A stretch of 64,000 nucleotides of DNA, taken from assembly GCA_947498765.1 (NCBI GenBank), contig CANMLG010000005.1, forward strand, positions 208,500-272,499, given 5' to 3'. Numbering within the stretch: position 1 is the stretch's first letter; each line of letters starts with the position of its first letter. Under the pieces are notes generated by a model. That model was not told the DNA's origin, ran no database searches, and saw only the letters and a list, made by a program, of their open reading frames with translations. The translations under genes were made by a program, and so were the position numbers. The DNA is from an uncultured Aquimarina sp. GTDB lineage: Bacteria; Bacteroidota; Bacteroidia; Flavobacteriales; Flavobacteriaceae. Of the stretch, positions 24,614 through 33,015 are shown piece by piece.

Positions 24614-24636
24614 TTAATGCAACAATGTTGCATTAA
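24614..24636. promoter_or_regulatory. Perfect 23-bp palindrome, candidate operator (Zur-like) of the MerC-folE-COG0523 operon
   Basis: TTAATGCAAC (24614-24623), a 3-bp AAT centre and GTTGCATTAA (24627-24636) form a perfect 10+3+10 inverted repeat centred about 60 bp upstream of the first gene. Fur-superfamily sites typically have this size and symmetry. A zinc-responsive regulator (Zur) is the natural candidate from gene content, but no regulator gene lies in the window. Confidence 0.65.
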
Positions 24637-24740
24637 TTTACATTATATTTTCTGATAATTACTACGGACAGAATAAATATATAATAATCACACTCGTTAC
24701 AACTTAACAGTAATTTCAAAAACATACTATCTCAAATAAA

Positions 24741-24774
24741 AAAATCCGAGTTTCAGTTTTGAAACTCGGATTTT
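24741..24774 (-). terminator. Terminator after the agarase gene
   Basis: Arms 24741-24755 and 24760-24774 form a perfect 15-bp stem with a 4-nt loop. On the minus strand a run of seven T follows, so it terminates the agarase transcript about 50 bp after its stop. Confidence 0.85.
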
Positions 24775-24822
24775 ATCTAGCTTAACACAAAGTTAAAGCA
24801 TTTTATTTGGAGAACTTATTTA

Positions 24823-27800
24823 CTAATTTTTAATAAGTTTTACAGTTTGCTTACCTTTTTCAGTGCTTATTACTGTTATAAAATAAACCCCCTTAGCCAA
24901 TCCTTCTACATTTATTGAGTTATCAGTATCAAGATCAACTAAAAATTCTGCTCCAGCCATATTATACACATGAACTTCATTAGCCAAATCTCTATTTAAA
25001 CCTTCAATAAACACAACATCAACAGAAGGGTTCGGATAAACTGACAAACCAATAGATCCTACTACATCAATATTTTTAGCTCCTGATCCACCAGTACTCA
25101 ATGTAATTTTATCTAAATTCCATTGCCATACATTACTCCCTGTTGCAGTAATTCTTATTGTATTGCTTCCTGCAGATAATGCTACTGATCCTCCGTCTAA
25201 GGAACCAAAGCTATCCCATTGTCCATTATTAGGTACATTGGTCGTTGTTGAAGCTGAGCTTCCTACTACATCAAATTCAATTTGAGCATTATCTGAAGGT
25301 GATGAAATTGAATAATCAATTGCATAGGTCCCTGCAGTTGCTACATTAATAGTATACTCTACATAATCACCAGAATTTACATAATTAATATTTGCACCAG
25401 CATTATTAACACCTACACCTGGTCCTCCAGCAAAAGCATCATCAAATGTTCCATTAGTACTATCAAAATCTTCTGCCTCAATAACAAGTGTTGCATTTTG
25501 ACCAGTAGTTGGTGCTGCATTACGCTCTACTCGAACTGAGTTTGAAGATAAATCAAACGTACCCTGTAAACCTGAAACATTTTGTCCAGCTGCTAATCCT
25601 GTTAATCCATCTTCATAAGAAATATGCCAAATTAAACACACTCCTACTCCAGCTTCGTCAAAATTAACTACTTCAGGAGTTGGTGGTAAACCTAATATGT
25701 TTAAGTTTTCATCAGTAACAATCCATCCCGAATTAGTTCCTTGGTTTCCAGAAACACTTACACCAGAAACATTATCAGCTATTCCATCAACAATAAATGT
25801 ATATGGTCCTCCTGTTAATGTTCCACCATTAACTACAGGTGGAGTTGTTCCTCCATTTTGTTTAGTTAAAGTTACTTTATCTAAATTCCATTGCCAGTCA
25901 TTAGAACCAGAAGCAGTAAGTCTTACAGTTTGCACTCCTGTACTCAAACTAATAACTGAGCTAGAAGTTAAATTTGTATAAGCTTCCCAATCTCCATTAT
26001 TAGGTACATTGTCTGTAGCAAGCGTTACACCATTAATAGCCACTTGAATTTGTGCATTATCTGATGGAGTTGATATTAAATAAGTAATAGCATAGTCTCC
26101 TGCTTCTCCAACATTAATTGTATAATCAGCATAGTCACCACTATTTACATAATTGATACCAATAGTTGTTCTATTTACTCCCAAACCAGAACCACCAGCA
26201 CTTGCGTCATTAAATGTACCGTTTGTAGCTGTAAATGTTTCGGCTTCAATAATAATTTCATCGCCAGATGGAGTACCTGGATCTACAATAACTGCTGCAT
26301 TTCTATTAACACGTATACTATTTGACAAATCAAAATCTCCAGATAATCCAGAAATATTAGCCCCAGAAGTTAATCCTACCAATGTACCTTCATAACTTAC
26401 ATGATAGATAAAACATGTACCTACTCCAGCTTCGTCAAAATTAACTACTTCAGGAGTTGGCGGTAACCCTAAAACAACACCTTGATCATCCGTTACGATA
26501 TATTGAGAATTTGCACCTACATTTCCAGAAAGTGATACTCCAGATACGTTATCTGCAACCCCATCTCCTACTGTAAATGTAAAAGGCCCTCCTGTTAATG
26601 TACCTCCATCAACACTTACTGGAGTAATGATTACTGGACCTCCTGCTCCAACTGTTACTGTTGATGTAGCCGTAAATGATCCATCTTCAGTGGTAGCTGT
26701 AATAATAGCTGTTCCATCTGCTACCCCTGTAACCACTCCCGAATTTGTAATAATCACTACATCTGTATTACTAGATTGCCATGTAACCGCTCTATCACTA
26801 GCATTTGCTGGTGATACTGTAGCTCTTATTGTTCCGGCTTGTCCACTACCAATTGTTAAAGTTTCAGGAGAAACACTTACTCCTGTAACCGAAACTACTG
26901 GATCACCATTCCCACCTGTAGATGTTCCTGTTACCGTAACCGTTATTGAATCTGTAAAATCACCTTCTAAACTTGTTGCAGTAATAGTTGTAGTACCTTC
27001 AGCTAAAGCAGAAATTACTCCTAAATTATCAATTTGAGCTACACTTGAATTAGATGTTGCCCACAAAACAGTTTGCACTGTAGCATTAAAAGGTATTATA
27101 GTTGCCGACAAATTAAGTGTTTCTCCTTCTGTAATAGCTACTGTTTCTGGAGAAAAAATACTTATCCCCTGAACATCAACATCTTGATCTATAGGCCCAA
27201 TAGGTGTTCCTGCAACAGTAACTGTTACCGCATCAGAAAATTCACCATCAAAAGTAGTTACTGTAGCACCAATAGTACCTGCCGATAATCCTGTTACTTG
27301 TCCTAATCCGTTAATTTTTGCGATTTCCCTGTTACTAACCGACCAAGTAACGATTTGATTACTTGCATTTGCTGGTGATATTGTATGCGTTAAATCAACT
27401 GTTTCACCTGGACGTATAGTTAAATTAAAAGGTTCTGCTTCTACACCAGTTACCGCTATTATTCCTCCAACAGGAACTGCATCATATACTCTTATCCAAT
27501 CAACTAAAAATAAATTTCTGTTATTTGCATCATCTAAATCTTCAGGAGTTGGAAAAATGTTTAATTGAGTTAACCAAGATTGTTGCTCCATATTAATAAT
27601 GATATGCTGAGGCTTACTTAAACCTGTCCCCCCTGTGTGTTCATATTTATCAATAGCATCAAAATCAGTAGTATGCTCAGACAAATTACCTTGTGGATCA
27701 ATAAAACTATGTTCATTTTGTTTTATCGTTCTTACTAATTTTCCATTAATGTAATATTCAGCATGATGTGGATTTTTCCAAAATACCCCAATTGTAAAAA

Positions 27801-28425
27801 AGTCATCCCTCCATGTTAGTCTATCTGCTTCAAAATACCAAGTTCCAAAAACACCTTCTTCATCTCTTGGTTGATAATCAATTAAAGGTGTTCCCCTAAT
27901 AAAAGTATGATGGCTTAAGTGAATTCTTCGCTCTAAAAACTCGCGACCAGGTTGTGTGTTTGGATAAGATTCTAACATATCCAATTCTTCTGTTTCATCG
28001 GCACTTATCATCCAAATGTTATTTGCCAACATACAGCCTGCTTGTTTAACTTTTGCCTCCATATACATTGGATAAGATAATGGTTCTTTAGATGATATAC
28101 ATCCTGTATATACAATAGGCAATGTTGCATCCCAAGCTGCATGAATATTTAAAAAACCTCCTGTTATCCATGAGTGATCTTTATGATAAGATGTAGCCGA
28201 TGGTCCTGAAAAACCATTAATGTATAATTCATTCCATCTCTTTTCAAATTCAGGGTGTAAAGCCCTGCTATTTGATTCATAATTGAAGCTATCCGAAACC
28301 GGATTCAACTCCCAAGTCATCCCTGATGGTGCATTTGCTGGTATAGGAATACCATTCCAGTCCTGTGCAACAAGACCGATCGAAGTGAAGCACAGTAGTA
28401 CTAACACAAGTTTAAAATGTTTCAT
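24823..28425 (-). CDS. GH16 beta-agarase with Big_2, duplicated accessory/CBM6 modules and T9SS sorting domain
   Basis: This 1200-residue secreted enzyme has a signal peptide (1-20) and a GH16 catalytic domain (about 25-316). The catalytic motif is TEELDMLESY: nucleophile E147, D149 and acid/base E152, the ExDxxE form. Three Big_2 Ig-like domains follow (about 320-404, 418-499, 510-593). Then a ~105-residue module (606-710), a CBM6 (725-854), the same module again (866-971) and a second CBM6 (980-1111). A T9SS type-A sorting domain ends it (1125-1200, with YPNPS). The layout suits agar hydrolysis; CBM6 domains of agarases bind agarose chain ends. No SusC/SusD pair is nearby, so it is not in a classical PUL. 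Confidence 0.88.
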   Translation of the reverse strand: MKHFKLVLVLLCFTSIGLVAQDWNGIPIPANAPSGMTWELNPVSDSFNYESNSRALHPEFEKRWNELYINGFSGPSATSYHKDHSWITGGFLNIHAAWDATLPIVYTGCISSKEPLSYPMYMEAKVKQAGCMLANNIWMISADETEELDMLESYPNTQPGREFLERRIHLSHHTFIRGTPLIDYQPRDEEGVFGTWYFEADRLTWRDDFFTIGVFWKNPHHAEYYINGKLVRTIKQNEHSFIDPQGNLSEHTTDFDAIDKYEHTGGTGLSKPQHIIINMEQQSWLTQLNIFPTPEDLDDANNRNLFLVDWIRVYDAVPVGGIIAVTGVEAEPFNLTIRPGETVDLTHTISPANASNQIVTWSVSNREIAKINGLGQVTGLSAGTIGATVTTFDGEFSDAVTVTVAGTPIGPIDQDVDVQGISIFSPETVAITEGETLNLSATIIPFNATVQTVLWATSNSSVAQIDNLGVISALAEGTTTITATSLEGDFTDSITVTVTGTSTGGNGDPVVSVTGVSVSPETLTIGSGQAGTIRATVSPANASDRAVTWQSSNTDVVIITNSGVVTGVADGTAIITATTEDGSFTATSTVTVGAGGPVIITPVSVDGGTLTGGPFTFTVGDGVADNVSGVSLSGNVGANSQYIVTDDQGVVLGLPPTPEVVNFDEAGVGTCFIYHVSYEGTLVGLTSGANISGLSGDFDLSNSIRVNRNAAVIVDPGTPSGDEIIIEAETFTATNGTFNDASAGGSGLGVNRTTIGINYVNSGDYADYTINVGEAGDYAITYLISTPSDNAQIQVAINGVTLATDNVPNNGDWEAYTNLTSSSVISLSTGVQTVRLTASGSNDWQWNLDKVTLTKQNGGTTPPVVNGGTLTGGPYTFIVDGIADNVSGVSVSGNQGTNSGWIVTDENLNILGLPPTPEVVNFDEAGVGVCLIWHISYEDGLTGLAAGQNVSGLQGTFDLSSNSVRVERNAAPTTGQNATLVIEAEDFDSTNGTFDDAFAGGPGVGVNNAGANINYVNSGDYVEYTINVATAGTYAIDYSISSPSDNAQIEFDVVGSSASTTTNVPNNGQWDSFGSLDGGSVALSAGSNTIRITATGSNVWQWNLDKITLSTGGSGAKNIDVVGSIGLSVYPNPSVDVVFIEGLNRDLANEVHVYNMAGAEFLVDLDTDNSINVEGLAKGVYFITVISTEKGKQTVKLIKN

Positions 28426-29122
28426 AATTTATATTAAGTTAGAGTTTTGGAACACACCATAAAATGCTCCAGAATTAGTTGTTTAATTATATGGTTTTGT
28501 TGTATTTTTTATCTGTTAAACACGTTTAAAATTTTTCTATTTTAATTTTTCATGTTAATAAATATGATTTTTGAGCACTGCTATAATCAACCTATGATTA
28601 GCACAAGTTGTAATTTATAGACTGAGACTCTAACGTAGAAATAGTAAATATGATGTCATTTAAAGAATTTTCATACTTTAATCAAAATTATACGAAAAGC
28701 TTTTAATTAAAAATTCGCATAAAATATATCAAAAAAGAGAAAAAAAATTGTTTCATAGCAATTTTACTACAATCGACGTGGTTTTATTATCGTTTTGTTA
28801 ATTTAAAATTAAAGCTAAAGGTTATCAGATAAAAATATTTGATTCCTTTTTCGTTTAAAAGTCAGCTTGTTGCGATGAAGAACACCTGAAATACGTGTTC
28901 TATTTAATTTTAGCTTTTTTTAAAAAAGTATTGTTCAATCCATTAAACATATAAAATAAACACTTATTAAAAAGAAATAAATACATGGCTATTATGCAGC
29001 CAGTTATAAAAATTAACTTAGAGATACAAAGTATCAATCGAAAGAAGTTTTTTTACAATTTGATAAAAGGAATAATTAAGTTTAAAATATTTAAAAGAAA
29101 CAACTCTTAATTTCTATAAGAT
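28426..29122. other. AT-rich intergenic region, 697 bp
   Basis: This region lies between the start of the agarase gene and the end of the VF530 gene, both on the minus strand, so the agarase promoter must be here. No TAnnTTTG box is visible on the minus strand near the start. On the plus strand, 28811-28921 holds nested inverted repeats ending in a T-run (see separate entry). Nothing else is recognisable. Confidence 0.45.
28811..28921 (+). ncRNA. Candidate structured RNA with terminal T-run
   Basis: AAAGCTAAA (28811-28819) and TTTAGCTTT (28909-28917) form an outer 9-bp stem. AGAACAC (28879-28885) and GTGTTCT (28895-28901) form an inner hairpin. The outer right arm runs into seven T residues. 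No plus-strand gene is upstream. I found no promoter box, so this is a weak candidate based on pairing alone. Confidence 0.25.
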
Positions 29123-29341
29123 TTAGTACTTACCCAGCATATGCACATACAAATTTTCTACTTTGGTACGTGCCCAAGGAGTGCGACGCAAAAACTTAAG
29201 ACTAGATTTTATGGATGGATTATGTGTAAAACAACGTATTGGAATAGTGTTTCCTAGATATTCCCACCCATAATACGCTTCTAACTCGGTTATAATTTGT
29301 TGTAACTTAATACCATGTAATGGATTATTTTTTTGTTCCAT
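29123..29341 (-). CDS. VF530 family (DUF2132) small putative DNA-binding protein
   Basis: The 72-residue protein carries the full family signature: NNPLHGIKL at residues 5-13, a YYGWEYLG turn, [19 protein letters not shown] and [14 protein letters not shown]530 proteins are small helical proteins suggested to bind DNA; the biological role is unknown. The start codon overlaps the stop of the tlpA-like gene by one base (TAATG-type), so it is translated from the rlmN-tlpA operon. Confidence 0.88.
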   Translation of the reverse strand: MEQKNNPLHGIKLQQIITELEAYYGWEYLGNTIPIRCFTHNPSIKSSLKFLRRTPWARTKVENLYVHMLGKY

Positions 29342-29841
29342 TACTTCGTATTAAGTATGGTTTCTATTTCATTAAATGTAAGTTTTCCCAACAATTTTCC
29401 TTCGGGAGAAATTAAAAACTTTGAAGGTATTTCGGTCACACCATACTTACGTGCAATGTTAGACAGTACAACAATTCTACTTTTATCAACAATTTGGTGT
29501 TTCCAATTTAAACCATCCTTTTTACTCGCTTTTTCCCAGGCATTATCAGTGCGTTCTAGAGCTACACTTACTACTTTTAATTCATCTTTGTGTTTATTAT
29601 AAAAGTTAACCAATATTGGATTCTGTTTACGACAAGGCGGACACCATGAAGCCCAAAAATCCAATAACACATATTCTCCCTTTAAATCTGATAATTTAAA
29701 AGGAGTTCCATCTATTAATTCTGTTTCAAAATCCGGAGCTTTTTCTCCTCTAGTATAGGCATTAAATTTAGTAATTAGAAATGCTCCGCCTAATACTATA
29801 ATAATCCCCCAAGTAGCATAATTAAATAGTTTCTTAAACAT
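29341..29841 (-). CDS. TlpA-like thiol-disulfide oxidoreductase
   Basis: This 166-residue protein has one N-terminal membrane anchor (about 7-25) and a periplasmic thioredoxin-like domain. The active site is [11 protein letters not shown] (C67, C70), as in TlpA/ResA proteins, and the cis-Pro loop is TEIPSKFLI. It would reduce or isomerise disulfides in exported proteins, or support cytochrome c maturation. It lies 3 bp after rlmN and overlaps the VF530 gene by one base. The CPPC motif contrasts with the cysteine-free thioredoxin-like protein at 4986-5282. Confidence 0.88.
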   Translation of the reverse strand: MFKKLFNYATWGIIIVLGGAFLITKFNAYTRGEKAPDFETELIDGTPFKLSDLKGEYVLLDFWASWCPPCRKQNPILVNFYNKHKDELKVVSVALERTDNAWEKASKKDGLNWKHQIVDKSRIVVLSNIARKYGVTEIPSKFLISPEGKLLGKLTFNEIETILNTK

Positions 29842-29844
29842 TTT

Positions 29845-30897
29845 TTATGATTTATTTGCTAATTGTCCACAAGCAGCATCAATATCTTTACCTCTACTCC
29901 TGCGCACATTAACCACTATATTTCTTTTTTCTAAAGCCTTTATATAACTATCTACAGCTTCATTAGATGCTTGTTGAAATTCACCATCATCAATAGGGTT
30001 ATATTCGATTAAATTTACTTTACATGGCACATACATACAAAATCGAACTAAGGCATCTATATCCTTTTTCTTATCATTTATACCCTTCCAAACTACATAC
30101 TCATAAGTAATACGACTTTGAGTTTTTTCATACCAATATTCCAAAGCTTCTCGTAAATCACTTAACGGAAAATGCTCATTAAAAGGCATTATTTGTGTTC
30201 GCACATCATCTATTGCCGAATGTAAGGACACTGCTAATTGAAACCTTACGGCATCATCTGCCATCTTTTTTATAATTTTAGGCACTCCCGAAGTAGAAAC
30301 AGTTATCCGTTTAGGCGACATACCTAAGCCCTCTGGCGAAGTAATCTTATCAATAGCCTTAATTACATTATTATAATTCATTAGAGGCTCACCCATTCCC
30401 ATAAAAACGATATTCGATAATGGATGATTATGGTACAAACGACTCTCATTATCAATAGCAACCACCTGATCATAAATTTCATCAGGGTTTAAATTCCTCA
30501 TTCTTTTTAGTCTCGCTGTGGCACAAAACTTACAATCCAAACTACACCCCACTTGCGATGACACACACGCCGTAGTCCTTGTAGCTGTTGGTATCAACAC
30601 CGATTCAACCACTAAACCATCATGCAAGCGAACCGCATTTTTAATAGTACCATCGCTACTACGTTGCATTTGATCCACACGAATATGATTAATCACAAAA
30701 TGAGTTTCCAAAAGTGTCCTCGTAGTTTTAGATAGGTTAGTCATTCCTTCAAAACTATGCGCTCCTTTACCCCACAACCATTCATATACTTGATTTCCTC
30801 TAAAAGCCTTATCTCCTTGACCTACAAAAAAATCTCGTAATTGCTCTTTGGTAAGCGCGCGTATATCTTTCTTTTTACCTGACTTATTTTCTACCAT
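29845..30897 (-). CDS. rlmN: Dual-specificity 23S rRNA/tRNA A2503/A37 methyltransferase RlmN
   Basis: This 350-residue radical SAM enzyme has the cluster motif GCSLDCKFCATA (C118, C122, C125), the family GMGEPLMNY and SLHSA blocks, and conserved cysteines at 111 and near the C-terminus (DAACGQLA) that form the methylation thiol pair. It methylates C2 of A2503 in 23S rRNA and A37 in some tRNAs. The length is normal. It is the first gene of the operon rlmN-tlpA-like-VF530. Confidence 0.96.
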   Translation of the reverse strand: MVENKSGKKKDIRALTKEQLRDFFVGQGDKAFRGNQVYEWLWGKGAHSFEGMTNLSKTTRTLLETHFVINHIRVDQMQRSSDGTIKNAVRLHDGLVVESVLIPTATRTTACVSSQVGCSLDCKFCATARLKRMRNLNPDEIYDQVVAIDNESRLYHNHPLSNIVFMGMGEPLMNYNNVIKAIDKITSPEGLGMSPKRITVSTSGVPKIIKKMADDAVRFQLAVSLHSAIDDVRTQIMPFNEHFPLSDLREALEYWYEKTQSRITYEYVVWKGINDKKKDIDALVRFCMYVPCKVNLIEYNPIDDGEFQQASNEAVDSYIKALEKRNIVVNVRRSRGKDIDAACGQLANKS

Positions 30898-31033
30898 GAA
30901 CTCTACATTTCATCAAGCTACAAAGTTCGCCAATTTATTATAAACAAAGGCCTTGTTTTTTTATGTAAATTACCCCAATCGATTTTTGGACACAAAAGTT
31001 CCTGTTCTTATTCATTAATACCATAAATTTTAA

Positions 31034-31804
31034 ATGAGCTACATCATTACATTGCTAATTTTTGCTATATTATTTGTTGCTATTTTTCGCAAAAAAAAGA
31101 ATAAAAAACCTATAACTCCACCAAAACATTGGCACCAAATATTACTTCAAAAAGTTCATTTTTACACTAAGCTTTCCTCCAGTGAGCAATTGCTTTTTCA
31201 ACAAAAAATGGCAGACTTTTTAAGTTATATAAACATTGAAGGTGTTCAACTTGAACTAGAGGAAAACGATCATATTTTAATAGCTGCAAGTGCTGTAATT
31301 CCAATTTTCAGGTTTGATCACTGGAGGTACCCAAACTTAAACACCGTACTTTTATATCCAGATTATTTTAATGAGGATTTAGATTTTAACGCTTCCGCAG
31401 AAGGTAAAAACATTGCTGGTTTAATAGGTACAGGACGTTTTGAAAATCAAATGATTTTATCAAAAAAGGCCTTATATTATGGTTTTTCTAACAAAACAGA
31501 CAAAGGTAATTCCGCAGTTCATGAATTTGTTCATTTATTAGATAAATTAGATGGAGTCACTGATGGCATCCCCAAACGTTTATTAACACAAGAAAACACG
31601 TTACCTTGGCTTAATCTGATGCATACCAAAATGGAAGCCATAAACAATGATGTATCTGATATTAGAAATTATGGCGGTACTAGTAAAACTGAATTTTTTG
31701 CCGTAGCCTCTGAATATTTTTTTGAACGACCTGATTTACTAAAAAGAAAACACCCTGATTTATACCAAATGTTATCTTCTTGTTTTTGGCCTCAAAAAAA
31801 GTAA
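31034..31804 (+). CDS. MtfA-type zinc-dependent peptidase
   Basis: The 256-residue protein has one N-terminal membrane helix (about 3-18) with a basic stretch, then the MtfA domain. The HExxH zinc motif is HEFVH at residues about 165-169 within AVHEFVHLLDKLDG, followed by the third-ligand region SKTEFFAVASEYFF. In E. coli MtfA binds the Mlc repressor and acts as an aminopeptidase; Bacteroidota lack Mlc, so the target here is different. The membrane anchor is typical of the Bacteroidota version. The gene is monocistronic. Confidence 0.85.
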   Translation: MSYIITLLIFAILFVAIFRKKKNKKPITPPKHWHQILLQKVHFYTKLSSSEQLLFQQKMADFLSYINIEGVQLELEENDHILIAASAVIPIFRFDHWRYPNLNTVLLYPDYFNEDLDFNASAEGKNIAGLIGTGRFENQMILSKKALYYGFSNKTDKGNSAVHEFVHLLDKLDGVTDGIPKRLLTQENTLPWLNLMHTKMEAINNDVSDIRNYGGTSKTEFFAVASEYFFERPDLLKRKHPDLYQMLSSCFWPQKK

Positions 31805-31995
31805 ATTTATAATCCAAGACAAATCCCACAAGAAGTACTTCCGATTAAACTTTTAATTTTAAAAAGGAGCCCTTGATTTTAAACATATATAAGTTTAAAT
31901 ACAAAAAAAAGGATACAATTACTTCCTTACAACACAATCTTTTACCTGAAACTAAATCTACATCTCACCAATTAGTATAACAAACATTCAAAAAT

Positions 31996-32007
31996 TAACA
32001 ATTGTTA
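31996..32007. promoter_or_regulatory. 12-bp palindrome, possible operator of the carotenoid operon
   Basis: TAACAATTGTTA is a perfect palindrome about 75 bp upstream of the predicted -7 box of the regulator-crt operon. A related half-site, ACAAATTGTTA, sits at 32073-32083 next to the -7 box. Binding by the MerR-type regulator is inference from position. Confidence 0.35.
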
Positions 32008-32081
32008 TATAATTACTGTTAAATCTATCACAATTAGATTAACTTTTTTTGATAAAAGTAGGCTTAACTCGTACAAATTGT

Positions 32082-32089
32082 TAGATTTG
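32082..32089 (+). promoter_or_regulatory. -7 promoter element of the carotenoid operon
   Basis: TAGATTTG matches the Bacteroidota -7 consensus TAnnTTTG exactly and ends 18 bp before the regulator start codon. The nearest upstream TTG gives a 30-bp spacer, outside the usual 17-23, so the promoter may need help from a regulator. Confidence 0.5.
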
Positions 32090-32107
32090 TTTAATGTAAA
32101 TGATTAA

Positions 32108-33007
32108 ATGATGAACAAAACAAACCAAGCTTTTAGTATTAAGGATCTGGAGAATATATGTGGGATAAAAGCGCATACCATTCGTATATGGGAAAAAAGA
32201 TATCATCTTTTAACCCCCGAAAGAACAGATACCAACATCCGTTCATACAATATGGACAACCTACAAAAGTTATTAAACGTAACTTTCTTGGTTAGTTGTG
32301 GTTATAAAATATCTCGTATTTCAAAACTAGAACCCTCAGAAATTTTAGAATATGTGAATAGCATAGTTTCAGACAAAACTACTGTTGACAGATCTATGAA
32401 TTCTCTAAAATTAGCGATGCTAAACTACAATACCACTATTTTTTCTGAAACATTTGATGAATTAAGCTTACAATTTAGCTTCTCTCAAATTTTTTACGAC
32501 GTATTTATTCCTTTTTTAGGAGAAGTAGGTATGCTATGGCAAACGGGAACAATTAACAGTTCCCATGAACACTTTATTTCCAGCCTTATAAAACAAAAAA
32601 TATGGGCTAAAATTGATTCATTACAACAACAAGTTACACATCACGAAAAGACATTTGTACTTTACCTACCAAGTGGTGAAACCAATGATTTAAGCTTATT
32701 GTTTATAAATACACTTATACTTGCCAAAGGATATAAAACAATATTTTTAGGCCCTAATGTATCTGTTGAATATTTAAAGGATTTATCCGAATTACAAAAT
32801 AACTTAGTGTTTGTTTCTTATTTTACATTACAACCACATATTGACGACGTAAATGAATACATAGTTAATTTTAAAAATGAAATATGCCTACCAAATGAAC
32901 ATGAATTATGGGTTATGGGACGTCAACTTAAGGAAGTTCCTGTACCTATATCTGCCCAAATAAAAATAATACAATCATTTACTGATTTTGAAAAAATATT
33001 AGGTTAA
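32108..33007 (+). CDS. CarH/LitR-like MerR-family regulator with degenerate cobalamin-binding domain
   Basis: This 299-residue protein has an N-terminal MerR helix-turn-helix (FSIKDLENICGI, HTIRIWEKRY, NIRSY), a helical domain and a Rossmann-like C-terminal half, the layout of CarH/LitR photoreceptor repressors. The pocket signature W144-x9-E154-H155 (in LWQTGTIN to SSHEHF) is present. At the lower axial ligand, family members read GExHxxG, but here the sequence is GETNDLS, with N193 in place of His. So light-responsive adenosylcobalamin binding is doubtful. It is first in the crt operon, 8 bp before crtI, and very likely controls it. Confidence 0.82.
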   Translation: MMNKTNQAFSIKDLENICGIKAHTIRIWEKRYHLLTPERTDTNIRSYNMDNLQKLLNVTFLVSCGYKISRISKLEPSEILEYVNSIVSDKTTVDRSMNSLKLAMLNYNTTIFSETFDELSLQFSFSQIFYDVFIPFLGEVGMLWQTGTINSSHEHFISSLIKQKIWAKIDSLQQQVTHHEKTFVLYLPSGETNDLSLLFINTLILAKGYKTIFLGPNVSVEYLKDLSELQNNLVFVSYFTLQPHIDDVNEYIVNFKNEICLPNEHELWVMGRQLKEVPVPISAQIKIIQSFTDFEKILG

Positions 33008-33015
33008 AAAATTAC

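Larger units (their letters stand above)
31805..32107. other. Intergenic region upstream of the carotenoid operon
   Basis: This 303-bp region includes a 12-bp palindrome TAACAATTGTTA (31996-32007) and a perfect -7 box TAGATTTG (32082-32089), 18 bp before the regulator start. No well-spaced TTG element is present, which would suit an activator- or repressor-controlled promoter. No terminator for the upstream mtfA gene is apparent. Confidence 0.5.
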
